NCBI GenBank assembly: GCA_964496575.1
Contig: CAZCAC010000163.1
Location: 1-17,351 of the forward strand
Length of the DNA: 17,351 nucleotides
Source of the DNA: CAZCAC01 sp964496575
Lineage (GTDB): Bacteria; Planctomycetota; UBA1135; GCA-002686595
Direction: 5' to 3'
The notes below the pieces were generated by a model. It saw nothing but the letters and a program-made list of their open reading frames with translations. It had not been told where the DNA came from and searched no databases. Positions 8,055 through 14,350 of the stretch are shown here, in pieces (position 1 is the first letter of the stretch; each line of letters opens with the position of its first letter). The translations under genes were made by a program, and so were the position numbers.

Positions 8055-9803
8055 ATGTTGATCGTCGAATCCCTGTTTCTGCTCCTCGCTGCCCTAGGTG
8101 CCCCGATGACCGCCCAGGAGGGTGATCCCCCCCCGGCGGTCGCTCAGGATCAGCAGTCGATCCTGGTGAGGAAGCAAGCCTACCTCGACCTCCTGAGCAA
8201 GTTCAAAAACGCGGTCGCCTCGTACACCTTCGACGTCAAGGAGCTGAGGAGGGCGAAGGTCCCGCCCGAGAGGTGGCCCGAGTCCCCTCTCGGCGAGTAC
8301 TTCCTCGAGTTCCGGAAGCTCGCGGAGACCGGAAACGGTGACGCGATGCTCTGGGTGATCGAGAACATGAGGGACGCGGTGCCCTCCATCGAAGAGCGGG
8401 ATCGCATCACGAGGCGCTACTTCACCGCCCTGGCGAAGAACCACGCCACCGAGGACTTCATCCCGGACGTGATCGAGCAGCTGATTCCCAAGCGCAAGTC
8501 GCTCGGTGCCGAGTACGTCACCGGGGTCCTGCACACCATCTCGGAGAACTGCAAGAACCCGGAGACGGAGTCCGCCGCCCTCCTGGGAGAGGCGAGGGTC
8601 TTGCTCAACTACGGCAAGCCCAGGAGCCCCGCCGACAAGCAGAACGGCGAAGACCTGATGCTGATCCTGGTCGAAGGGTACGCCGGAAGCAAGGCCGCGC
8701 TGGCCGCGGCCGAGCACCTCTACCGCAGGGCGTTCCGGATGACGCTGGAGACACAACAGGAGTGGGTGAAAGCAGCGCGGGCGCTCCAGGCCGATGGGGT
8801 GGGGCCCGAGGGTTGGCCTCCGCACCCGATCGAGGCTCTCCACATCGAGTTCCGGTCTCTGGCCGCCACGGGGCACTTCCTCTCCAACCGCTGGCTGGAG
8901 GGGTTCTACCCGGGCTACTCCAAGGCCATGGCCGCGGGGATCGACAAGGGCCTGATCTTCATCTGTGACTGGATCCGGCAGACCGAGCAGCCCAAGAGCA
9001 TCTACTGGCAGGGGCTCCGCTTCGAGATGCTGACCCTCCTGGTGGAGGCCTTTCCGGATCAGCCCTGGGTGCACAAGATCGTCGTCGAGATGGGTAACGT
9101 CGTCAACCAGTACACTCCCGAGGAGTACGTTCCGGTGCTGCGTCGGATCATCGAGCTGGTCCCCGAGGCGCGAACCCGGTACGAAGCTCAGCTGGTGATG
9201 GCCTACAGCCTCGAGCGGGGCCGGACCTTCGAGGAGCTCAACGAGGCGCTCAACAGCTACCAGTGCGTCATCGACGAGTCTCCCGTGGAACGTCAGCGGA
9301 AGGAGGCCGAGAATGCGCTGAGGACGTTCAGGCTGACGATGCCCGGGGCGCCGATGCCCCCCTTCCAGGGGCTCGACGACGACGGTCTCGAGGTCAAGTC
9401 CACCGGGTACCAGGGGAAGGTGCTGCTGCTCTACTTCTGGTCCTCCCACAGCAGGGAGTCGAGGGAAGATCTGCCCTGGGTCAACGAGCTGTACGCGAAG
9501 TACCAGGATACCGAGAAGTACCCCGATACCGTATTCCGCCTGTTGGGGATGAACGTCGACGTGACGACCAGGCAACTCTTCAGGAGGGTTTGCAGGAATC
9601 ATGGGGTGACCTGGAGGAACGCCCTGCTGCAGTCGTCGACCGGTATGGTCGGAGCTCAGTTCCGAGTGTCCTCGCTCCCGGCCGCCTTCGTGATCGACCC
9701 GGACGGCATGATCCGCGGGCGCTGTCTCAGCCACGAGAAGACCGAGGCGTTGATCGAAGAGCTCCTGGCCGAGGACGCGAAGAAGCGCGGCGAAGGCGAA
9801 TAG
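8055..9803 (+). CDS. Exported helical-repeat protein with cysteine-less thioredoxin-like domain
   Basis: 582 residues. Start ATG 8055 gives a hydrophobic leader (MLIVESLFLLLAALGAPMTA) consistent with export, although it lacks the usual N-terminal positive charge and there is no clear ribosome site. Residues ~30-430 are helical and seem to hold two related modules: SPLGEYFLEFRKLAETGNGD and HPIEALHIEFRSLAATGHF. The C-terminal ~150 residues have a thioredoxin/redoxin fold pattern: GKVLLLYFW, then SSHS (463-466) where CxxC should be, GMNVDV, GVTWRNALLQ, and SSLPAAFVIDPDGMIRG with the cis-Pro. Without active-site Cys it cannot be an ordinary thiol oxidoreductase; a binding or scaffold role is inference. 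It is a paralogue of the 11545-12636 gene, which shares the EFF/EYF module and the GVTWxNA segment. Codon use resembles the neighbours. Confidence 0.82.
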   Translation: MLIVESLFLLLAALGAPMTAQEGDPPPAVAQDQQSILVRKQAYLDLLSKFKNAVASYTFDVKELRRAKVPPERWPESPLGEYFLEFRKLAETGNGDAMLWVIENMRDAVPSIEERDRITRRYFTALAKNHATEDFIPDVIEQLIPKRKSLGAEYVTGVLHTISENCKNPETESAALLGEARVLLNYGKPRSPADKQNGEDLMLILVEGYAGSKAALAAAEHLYRRAFRMTLETQQEWVKAARALQADGVGPEGWPPHPIEALHIEFRSLAATGHFLSNRWLEGFYPGYSKAMAAGIDKGLIFICDWIRQTEQPKSIYWQGLRFEMLTLLVEAFPDQPWVHKIVVEMGNVVNQYTPEEYVPVLRRIIELVPEARTRYEAQLVMAYSLERGRTFEELNEALNSYQCVIDESPVERQRKEAENALRTFRLTMPGAPMPPFQGLDDDGLEVKSTGYQGKVLLLYFWSSHSRESREDLPWVNELYAKYQDTEKYPDTVFRLLGMNVDVTTRQLFRRVCRNHGVTWRNALLQSSTGMVGAQFRVSSLPAAFVIDPDGMIRGRCLSHEKTEALIEELLAEDAKKRGEGE

Positions 9804-9818
9804 CCCGCGCGATCTCCG

Positions 9819-9838
9819 GGGGGAGCAGCCGCTCCCCC
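9819..9838 (+). terminator. GC-rich hairpin after the 8055 gene
   Basis: GGGGGAGC (9819-9826) pairs perfectly with GCTCCCCC (9831-9838) around AGCC, 15 bases after the stop codon at 9801-9803. The 8-bp stem is strong but no T run follows, so it may be a terminator aided by Rho or an mRNA 3' end stabiliser. Confidence 0.45.
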
Positions 9839-9876
9839 GACCCGGACCCGATCGGGCCCTCCCCGTTCCACTCGGA

Positions 9877-9906
9877 GTCGGTTTCTGCGCGTTGCGGGCA
9901 GAAAGC
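9877..9906. repeat. 30-base structured intergenic repeat, copy 1
   Basis: Starts with the 16-mer GTCGGTTTCTGCGCGT and is 27/30 identical to 14285-14314. TTTCTGC (9882-9888) pairs with GCAGAAA (9898-9904), with two more pairs inside after one mismatch and a TTG loop. It lies in the 293-base gap between the 8055 gene and glyS. Function unknown. Confidence 0.5.
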
Positions 9907-9970
9907 AGGCTGGGAGTGCATTGACGCTCTCCAAATCCGTGATCCGAACAGTCTGTTGACCGGTCGGGTT

Positions 9971-9996
9971 GCGGGCGTCGGCCCGCGCCACGCGGG
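9971..9996 (+). promoter_or_regulatory. Three-segment inverted repeat upstream of glyS
   Basis: GCGGGC (9971-9976) pairs with GCCCGC (9981-9986, loop GTCG). CCCGCG (9982-9987) can instead pair with CGCGGG (9991-9996, loop CCA). The two hairpins exclude each other. Whether this is transcribed is unclear: the better -10 candidate is downstream at 10035, which would place it in promoter-upstream DNA. No T-box features (specifier loop, T-box sequence) are visible. Confidence 0.25.
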
Positions 9997-10034
9997 AGGG
10001 CCTGCTTATTCTGGTGGTGCGTAGCCCCCCTGCG

Positions 10035-10040
10035 TATCCT
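10035..10040 (+). promoter_or_regulatory. Candidate -10 box for glyS
   Basis: TATCCT in the context GCGTATCCTCGGCGC closely resembles the context CGCTATCCTCGTCGC found just upstream of the 1881 gene. Transcription from here would give a leader of about 50 bases containing AAGGA at 10084-10088, 8 bases before the glyS ATG. The alternative TATTCT at 10007-10012 has no -35. Confidence 0.35.
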
Positions 10041-10096
10041 CGGCGCCCCTCCAACCGCTTCCCTCGAGCCCTCCAACCGATCGAAGGACCAGAGCC

Positions 10097-11458
10097 ATGG
10101 CCAAGCCCCAACCGAGTCTGATGGACCGCATCGTTTCCCTGTGCAAGCGCAGGGGATTCGTCTTCCAGGCGTCCGAGATCTACGGAGGCATCGGCAACAC
10201 GTACGACTACGGTCCGCTGGGCGTCGAGCTGAAGCGCAAGGTCAAGGATGCCTGGTGGGGCTCGGTGGTGCTCGCTCGCCCCGACGTGGTCGGGCTCGAC
10301 TCGGCGATCATCCAGAACCCGAAGACCTGGGAGACCTCGGGGCATCTCGAGTGCTTCACCGACCCGATGGTCGACTGCAAGGTCTGCAAGGCGCGCTTCC
10401 GTGAGGACAAGCTCGACGAGGCACGCTGTCCGGAGAAGCCGTCGAAGCGGCCGGGTGAGTGCCACGGCGAGCTCACCGAAGCGCGCTCCTTCAACCTGAT
10501 GTTCAAGACCAACGTCGGACCGGTGGAGAGCACCGGTTCGGTGGCCTACCTCCGGCCGGAGACCGCCCAGGGGATCTTCCTCAACTTCAAGAATGTCCTG
10601 GAGAGCGCCCGGGCCAAGCCGCCGTTCGGCATCGCGCAGATCGGCAAGTCCTTCCGGAACGAGATCACGCCGGGGAACTTCGTCTTCCGCACCCGCGAGT
10701 TCGAGCAGGCGGAGATGGAGTTCTTTCTGCCGCCGGCGGAGAACGACCACTGGTACGCCTTCTGGAAGCAGGAGCGCTTCGACTGGTACGCGCGCCTCGG
10801 GATCGACCCCGAGAAGCTACGGCTCCGCCCGCACGAGGAGGACGAGCTGGCGCACTACTCGCCCGCCTGCTCCGACATCGAATACGAGTACCCCTTCGGC
10901 TGGGGTGAGCTGGAGGGGATCGCCTGCCGCACCGACTTCGACCTGAAGAGGCACTCCGAGGCCTCGGGAGTCGACCTGCGCTACTTCGATCCGCAGACCA
11001 AGGAGAAGTACTTCCCCTACGTCGTCGAGCCCGCCGGCGGCATCGACCGGATGGCGCTGACCTTCATGGTTGACGCCTACGACGAGGAGCAGCTCGAAAA
11101 GGACACGCGGGTCGTCTTGCACTTCCACCCGGAGATCGCGCCGATCACCGCGGCGGTGTTCCCGCTGGTCAAGAAGGAGGGGATGCCCGAAAAGGCCCAC
11201 GAGATCGAGGAGGAGCTGCGGCGCGCCCGCTTCAGTACCTTCTACGACGAGAAAGCCGCGATCGGCCGCCGCTACCGGCGCCAGGACGAGGTCGGAACCC
11301 CGTTCTGCGTGACCATCGACGGTGACACCCTCTCGGGGGACGTGGTCACCGTTCGCCACCGCGACTCGATGGAGCAGACCCAGGTGCCGATCGCCGAGCT
11401 GGTCGAGTACCTGCGCGGTGCGGCGGGGGAGTGGAAGCGACCGACCCCTCGCGAATAG
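10097..11458 (+). CDS. glyS: Glycyl-tRNA synthetase, alpha2 (class IIa) type
   Basis: 453 residues. It charges tRNA-Gly with glycine in the cytoplasm. The N-terminal core VSLCKRRGFVFQASEIYGG and TYDYGPLGVELK is diagnostic of the dimeric alpha2 enzyme, not the alpha2beta2 GlyQ/GlyS form. Four cysteines (C94, C97, C111, C122) in the insertion after DPMVD probably bind zinc. Class II motif 2 is FRNEITPGNFVFRTREFEQ with R187; motif 3 is GGIDRMALTF with R318. The anticodon-binding domain runs from about residue 345 (APITAAVFPLVKK ... YRRQDEVGTPFCVTIDGDTL ... VTVRHRDSMEQTQVP). ATG 10097 follows AAGGA at 8 bases, one of the few clear Shine-Dalgarno sites in the window. Full length. It sits between two paralogous thioredoxin-like genes, which have no known tie to it. 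Confidence 0.97.
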   Translation: MAKPQPSLMDRIVSLCKRRGFVFQASEIYGGIGNTYDYGPLGVELKRKVKDAWWGSVVLARPDVVGLDSAIIQNPKTWETSGHLECFTDPMVDCKVCKARFREDKLDEARCPEKPSKRPGECHGELTEARSFNLMFKTNVGPVESTGSVAYLRPETAQGIFLNFKNVLESARAKPPFGIAQIGKSFRNEITPGNFVFRTREFEQAEMEFFLPPAENDHWYAFWKQERFDWYARLGIDPEKLRLRPHEEDELAHYSPACSDIEYEYPFGWGELEGIACRTDFDLKRHSEASGVDLRYFDPQTKEKYFPYVVEPAGGIDRMALTFMVDAYDEEQLEKDTRVVLHFHPEIAPITAAVFPLVKKEGMPEKAHEIEEELRRARFSTFYDEKAAIGRRYRRQDEVGTPFCVTIDGDTLSGDVVTVRHRDSMEQTQVPIAELVEYLRGAAGEWKRPTPRE

Positions 11459-11498
11459 TCCGGCAATCTCCGGGCACGGGGTGCGTACTCTCCCGGGT

Positions 11499-11516
11499 GG
11501 GTGCTTCACCCCTTTT
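11499..11516 (+). terminator. Possible weak intrinsic terminator after glyS
   Basis: GGGTG (11499-11503), loop CTT, CACCC (11507-11511), then C and TTTT. The 5-bp stem and short T run make a weak terminator between the glyS stop and the ATG at 11545. Read-through into the next gene is quite possible. Confidence 0.4.
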
Positions 11517-11544
11517 GTCTCTCAACAAGAACCCCCGCTTCGCC

Positions 11545-12636
11545 ATGTTGTGTTTCCTCGTCCTCGCCGCGCCACTGCTCCTGGCCGTGCCGCCGCCTCT
11601 CGTCGTTCCGTCCTCGCCTCCTCGGCCCGAAGCGATCGCCCTGGAGGACGCCTACCAGGAGCTGGTCGACGACTACGAGGACTCCCTGGACGCTCACCGG
11701 GAAGCGCTGAGCGAGGTGAAGGACAGGAAGCTCCGTCGCGAGCTGCGCAAGGCCCATCCCGCGTACGAGTTCTTCCCTCGCTTCTCGACCATCGCGGCGG
11801 ACGGGGAAGGGCGGGCCCTGATCTGGATGATCGCCGAGGCGCGCTACTCCGGTGAGAAGAGCAAGGAACAGCGGCGCCTGAAGGCGAAGTGGTGCGAGCA
11901 GCTGGTCGAGGACCACCGCGGCGAGGAGTGGTTCGAGGAGGCGGTGCCGATGCTGGCCCGCCAGCGCTCGGCGCTGGGGGCCGACCGCCGGCGCGAGCTG
12001 CTCGAGAAGGTCGCGGAAGGCGCGACGGCGGACCTGGCGCGCGCCGCCGCCTGCTATCACCTCGGCGCGATCCTCTCCGCTTCGAAGGACGAGGAGGAGC
12101 GCCGGGCCGGCCTCTCCTGGTACGAGCGGCTGCTCTCCGAGCACAGCAAGAGCTCCTACGCCCGCGAGGCGAGCTTCGCCTACAACCGCGCCCGCTACCT
12201 GCAGGTCGGCGTGGAAGCGCGCGACTTCGAGGCCAAGACCGTCGATGGAGAGAGTTTTCGCCTCTCCGACTATCGCGGGAAGGTCGTGGTGCTCGACTTC
12301 TGGGGCTTCTGGTGAGGCCCCTGCCGGGGTGAGCTGCCTCACCTCAAGGCGCTGGTCGAGCGCCTCGAAGACGAGCCCTTCGCCATCGTCGGCGTCAACA
12401 CCGACGACGACGCCCAGCAGTACCGGGTGGACGTCAAGTCCTCCGGCGTGACCTGGCAGAACGCCTGGGACGGGATGAAGATCTGCGAGATGTACGGGGT
12501 GAACAGCTTCCCGACGATCGCCCTGCTCGATCACCGGGGACGCATCCGCTACCTCGGGTTGCGCGGGGAAGCTCTCGGCCAGAAGGTCGACGAGCTCCTC
12601 GCGGAGATGAAGAACCCGGCGAAGCGCGGTCAGTAG
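11545..12636 (+). CDS. Probable selenoprotein: exported thioredoxin-like (TlpA/redoxin) protein with UGPC active site
   Basis: 363 residues if the in-frame TGA at 12313-12315 is read as selenocysteine (U257). A hydrophobic leader (MLCFLVLAAPLLLAVPPP) indicates export. Residues ~30-230 are helical, with HPAYEFFPRFSTIAADGEGR matching the paralogue at 8055. The redoxin domain starts at DFEAKTVDGESFRLSDYRGK, then VVLDFWGFW-U-GPC-RGELPHLK, so Sec replaces the first Cys of WCGPC and C260 is the resolving Cys. After the TGA the frame stays open for 107 codons with VGVNTDDD, GVTWQNAWDG, GVNSFPTIALLDHRG (cis-Pro P323) and ends at TAG 12634. Codon TGC to TGA is one base change, so a nonsense mutation or sequencing error is the main alternative; the intact, conserved downstream frame and the hairpin behind the TGA favour Sec. 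Likely a periplasmic thiol/selenol oxidoreductase. A standard caller would report 11545-12315 plus a separate ORF from 12427. No sel genes are in the window. Confidence 0.8.
12313..12345 (+). promoter_or_regulatory. Sec-UGA codon and candidate bacterial SECIS hairpin
   Basis: The UGA is 12313-12315. GGGGTGAG (12326-12333) pairs with CTCACCTC (12338-12345), eight pairs including one G-U, around loop CTGC (12334-12337). Eighteen bases separate UGA from the loop, inside the usual range for bacterial SECIS elements. The loop G is in third place; opening the closing G-C pair would put G first, as the consensus wants. A second hairpin at 12347-12365 (AGGCGCT / AGCGCCT) has a GGTCG loop reminiscent of the GGUC of fdhF, but 38 bases from the UGA. 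A competing helix pairs GGTGAGGC (12311-12318, containing the UGA) with GCCTCACC (12336-12343). Confidence 0.55.
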
Positions 12637-14261
12637 CCCGCGGCCTGACCGTCCTTGCGCGACTCGGAGGCACCGATCCAGACGCCGCCCTCCCGGGCCA
12701 CCGCCTGGTAGCCGCCGAACTCGCCGGGGCCGATGCCCATCTCGTGCCCCAGCCGGCGCAGCCCGGCGACCGTCGCCTCGCCGAAGCCGCTCTCGAGGAG
12801 CGCCCGGCCCCCGTCGTGCATTCGGCGCCCTTCGGGGTCGGAGGATCCCTCGTGGATGCAGCGGGGCGCGTCGCCCGCCTCCTGGAAGCCCATCCCGAAA
12901 TCGACCAGGTTCATCACCACCTGGGCGTGCGCCTGCGGCTGCGTGTCGCCGCCCATCACGCCGAACGCTGCCCAGGGCTCGCCGCCCCGGGTGAGGAAGC
13001 CGGGGATGATGGTGTGGAAGGGGCGCTTCCCCGGCGCGTAGCTGTTCGGTCGCCCGGGGTCCAGGTCGAAGAGCTGGCCGCGATCCTGGAAGCAGAAGCC
13101 CAGCCCCGGCAGGGTGAGCCCCGAGCCGTGGCCCCTGAAGTTCGACTGGATCAAGGAGACCATCTGCCCCGCCTCGTCCGCGGTCGAGAGGCAGATCGTA
13201 TCGCCGACGCCCAGCGCGGGATTCACCGTCGGGTAGGAGAGACCCGCGCGCTCGGGATCGAAGAGTCTCCAGCGCTCCGCCGCGTAGTCCTTGGAGAGCA
13301 GCCGGTCGACCGGCGTCGCAAAGAAGTCGGGATCGGCGTAGTGGCGCGCGCGGTCCTCGAAGGCGATCTTCTTCGCTTCGAGGAAGCGGTGCAGGTGCTC
13401 GACGCTCCCGAACGCCTCCGGCTCGAAGGACTCGTGCTCGAGGAGGTTCAGGATCTGCAGCGCCGCGAGCCCCTGGCCGTTGGGCGGCAGCTCCCATACC
13501 TCGACGTCCCGGTAGCGCGTCGAGATCGGCTCGACCCACTCCGAGCGGTGCGCCGCGAAGTCCTCCCGGCGCAGGAAGCCGCCGGTCTCGCGCATGAAGC
13601 GGTCGATTCGATCGGTCGCCTCGCCCCGGTAGAACCAGTCGCGCCCCTCCGACCCGATCCGCTCCAGCGTGTGGGCGAGTCCCGGATTCCGAAAGAGCTC
13701 GCCCTTCCTCGGCGCCCGCCCCCCGGGGAGGAACACCTCGGCGAAACCCGGCTGGTTCCGCAAGGCCTCGCCACCATTCGCCCACGACGCTGCGATCACC
13801 TCGGAGATCGGCGCGCCTTCCCGCGCGTAGCGAATCGCGGGCTCGAGCACCTCGCGGAGCGTCAGACTCCCGTAGCGCTCGTGGAGCTCGCACCAGCCGT
13901 CGACGCAGCCGGGAACGGAGACCGGAAGGGGGCCGGTGGGGGGGAGGAACTCGAGCCCGGTTCCCCGCAGGTGCTCGAGGGAGAGTCCGAGCGGAGAGCG
14001 CCCGCTGGCGTTGAGGCCGGTGAGCGCTCCGTGCGGCGGGTCCCAGACGAGTCCGAAGAGGTCACCTCCCGGGCCGCTGCCGGTCGGCTCGACCAGCGAG
14101 AGCACCGCGTTGGCCCCGATCGCCGCGTCGACCGCGCTGCCTCCGCGACGCAGGAGGTCCACCGCGACCTGCGTGGCCAGCGGCTGGCTGGTGGCGGCCA
14201 TCCCGGCGCACGAGAGGACCTCGGAGCGGGTGGCGAACGACCTTCCGGCGGGGCGATCCAT
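12630..14261 (-). CDS. Gamma-glutamyltransferase / glutathione hydrolase-like protein (cytoplasmic, YwrD-like)
   Basis: 543 residues, an Ntn-hydrolase that normally cuts itself before a Thr nucleophile and then hydrolyses or transfers gamma-glutamyl groups. The N-terminal half shows SQPLATQVAVDLLRRGGSAV, DAAIGANAVLSLVEPTGSGP and GGD, typical of the family. The expected cleavage site is before T355 in GVGDTICLSTADEAGQMVS; the C-terminal half has SFRGHGSG-like text (NFRGHGSGLTLPGLGFCF), RPFHTIIPGF and AAFGVMGGDTQPQAHAQVV. There is no signal peptide, unlike secreted GGT; the GDT context and MVSLIQSNF resemble the YwrD branch, so its true substrate may not be glutathione. ATG 14261 has TACCAT 6 bases upstream and no Shine-Dalgarno. 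Its 3' end overlaps the selenoprotein gene by 7 bases, tail to tail. Confidence 0.9.
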   Translation of the reverse strand: MDRPAGRSFATRSEVLSCAGMAATSQPLATQVAVDLLRRGGSAVDAAIGANAVLSLVEPTGSGPGGDLFGLVWDPPHGALTGLNASGRSPLGLSLEHLRGTGLEFLPPTGPLPVSVPGCVDGWCELHERYGSLTLREVLEPAIRYAREGAPISEVIAASWANGGEALRNQPGFAEVFLPGGRAPRKGELFRNPGLAHTLERIGSEGRDWFYRGEATDRIDRFMRETGGFLRREDFAAHRSEWVEPISTRYRDVEVWELPPNGQGLAALQILNLLEHESFEPEAFGSVEHLHRFLEAKKIAFEDRARHYADPDFFATPVDRLLSKDYAAERWRLFDPERAGLSYPTVNPALGVGDTICLSTADEAGQMVSLIQSNFRGHGSGLTLPGLGFCFQDRGQLFDLDPGRPNSYAPGKRPFHTIIPGFLTRGGEPWAAFGVMGGDTQPQAHAQVVMNLVDFGMGFQEAGDAPRCIHEGSSDPEGRRMHDGGRALLESGFGEATVAGLRRLGHEMGIGPGEFGGYQAVAREGGVWIGASESRKDGQAAGY

Positions 14262-14267
14262 GCCCCG

Positions 14268-14273
14268 ATGGTA
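14268..14273 (-). promoter_or_regulatory. Candidate -10 box, leaderless start of the GGT-like gene
   Basis: Minus-strand TACCAT ends 6 bases before the ATG at 14261. With 17-base spacing the -35 region would fall inside the 14285-14314 hairpin repeat, which could therefore affect promoter use. Confidence 0.3.
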
Positions 14274-14284
14274 GTTCACCACCG

Positions 14285-14314
14285 GTCGGTTTCTGCGCGT
14301 GGCGCGCGGAAAGC
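14285..14314. repeat. 30-base structured intergenic repeat, copy 2
   Basis: Begins with the same 16-mer as copy 1 (9877-9906). TTTCTGCGCG (14290-14299) pairs with CGCGCGGAAA (14303-14312) in a 10-bp stem with one G-U and a TGG loop; CGG (14287-14289) and CCG (14314-14316) extend it past a one-base bulge. It lies in the 89-base gap between the start of the GGT-like gene and the stop of the lipoprotein gene. Confidence 0.5.
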
Positions 14315-14350
14315 CGGCAGGGGCAGGCCGGGGAGTCCGGGATGCCGGGG

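Noticed and set aside
9804..10096. T-box or glycine riboswitch in front of glyS
   Set aside because: No T-box consensus, specifier stem or glycine-aptamer core could be seen; only GC-rich inverted repeats.
12313..12636. Reading the TGA at 12313 as a nonsense mutation, with the 12427 ORF as a remnant
   Set aside because: The frame stays intact with conserved redoxin motifs to a normal stop, the TGA falls on exactly the catalytic Cys codon, and a SECIS-like hairpin follows. Not excluded, but less likely.
115..12636. UGA recoded genome-wide as Trp or Gly
   Set aside because: TGA is the natural stop of the genes ending at 115, 5279, 5308, 6453, 12630 and 17327, each followed by noncoding or another gene's sequence.
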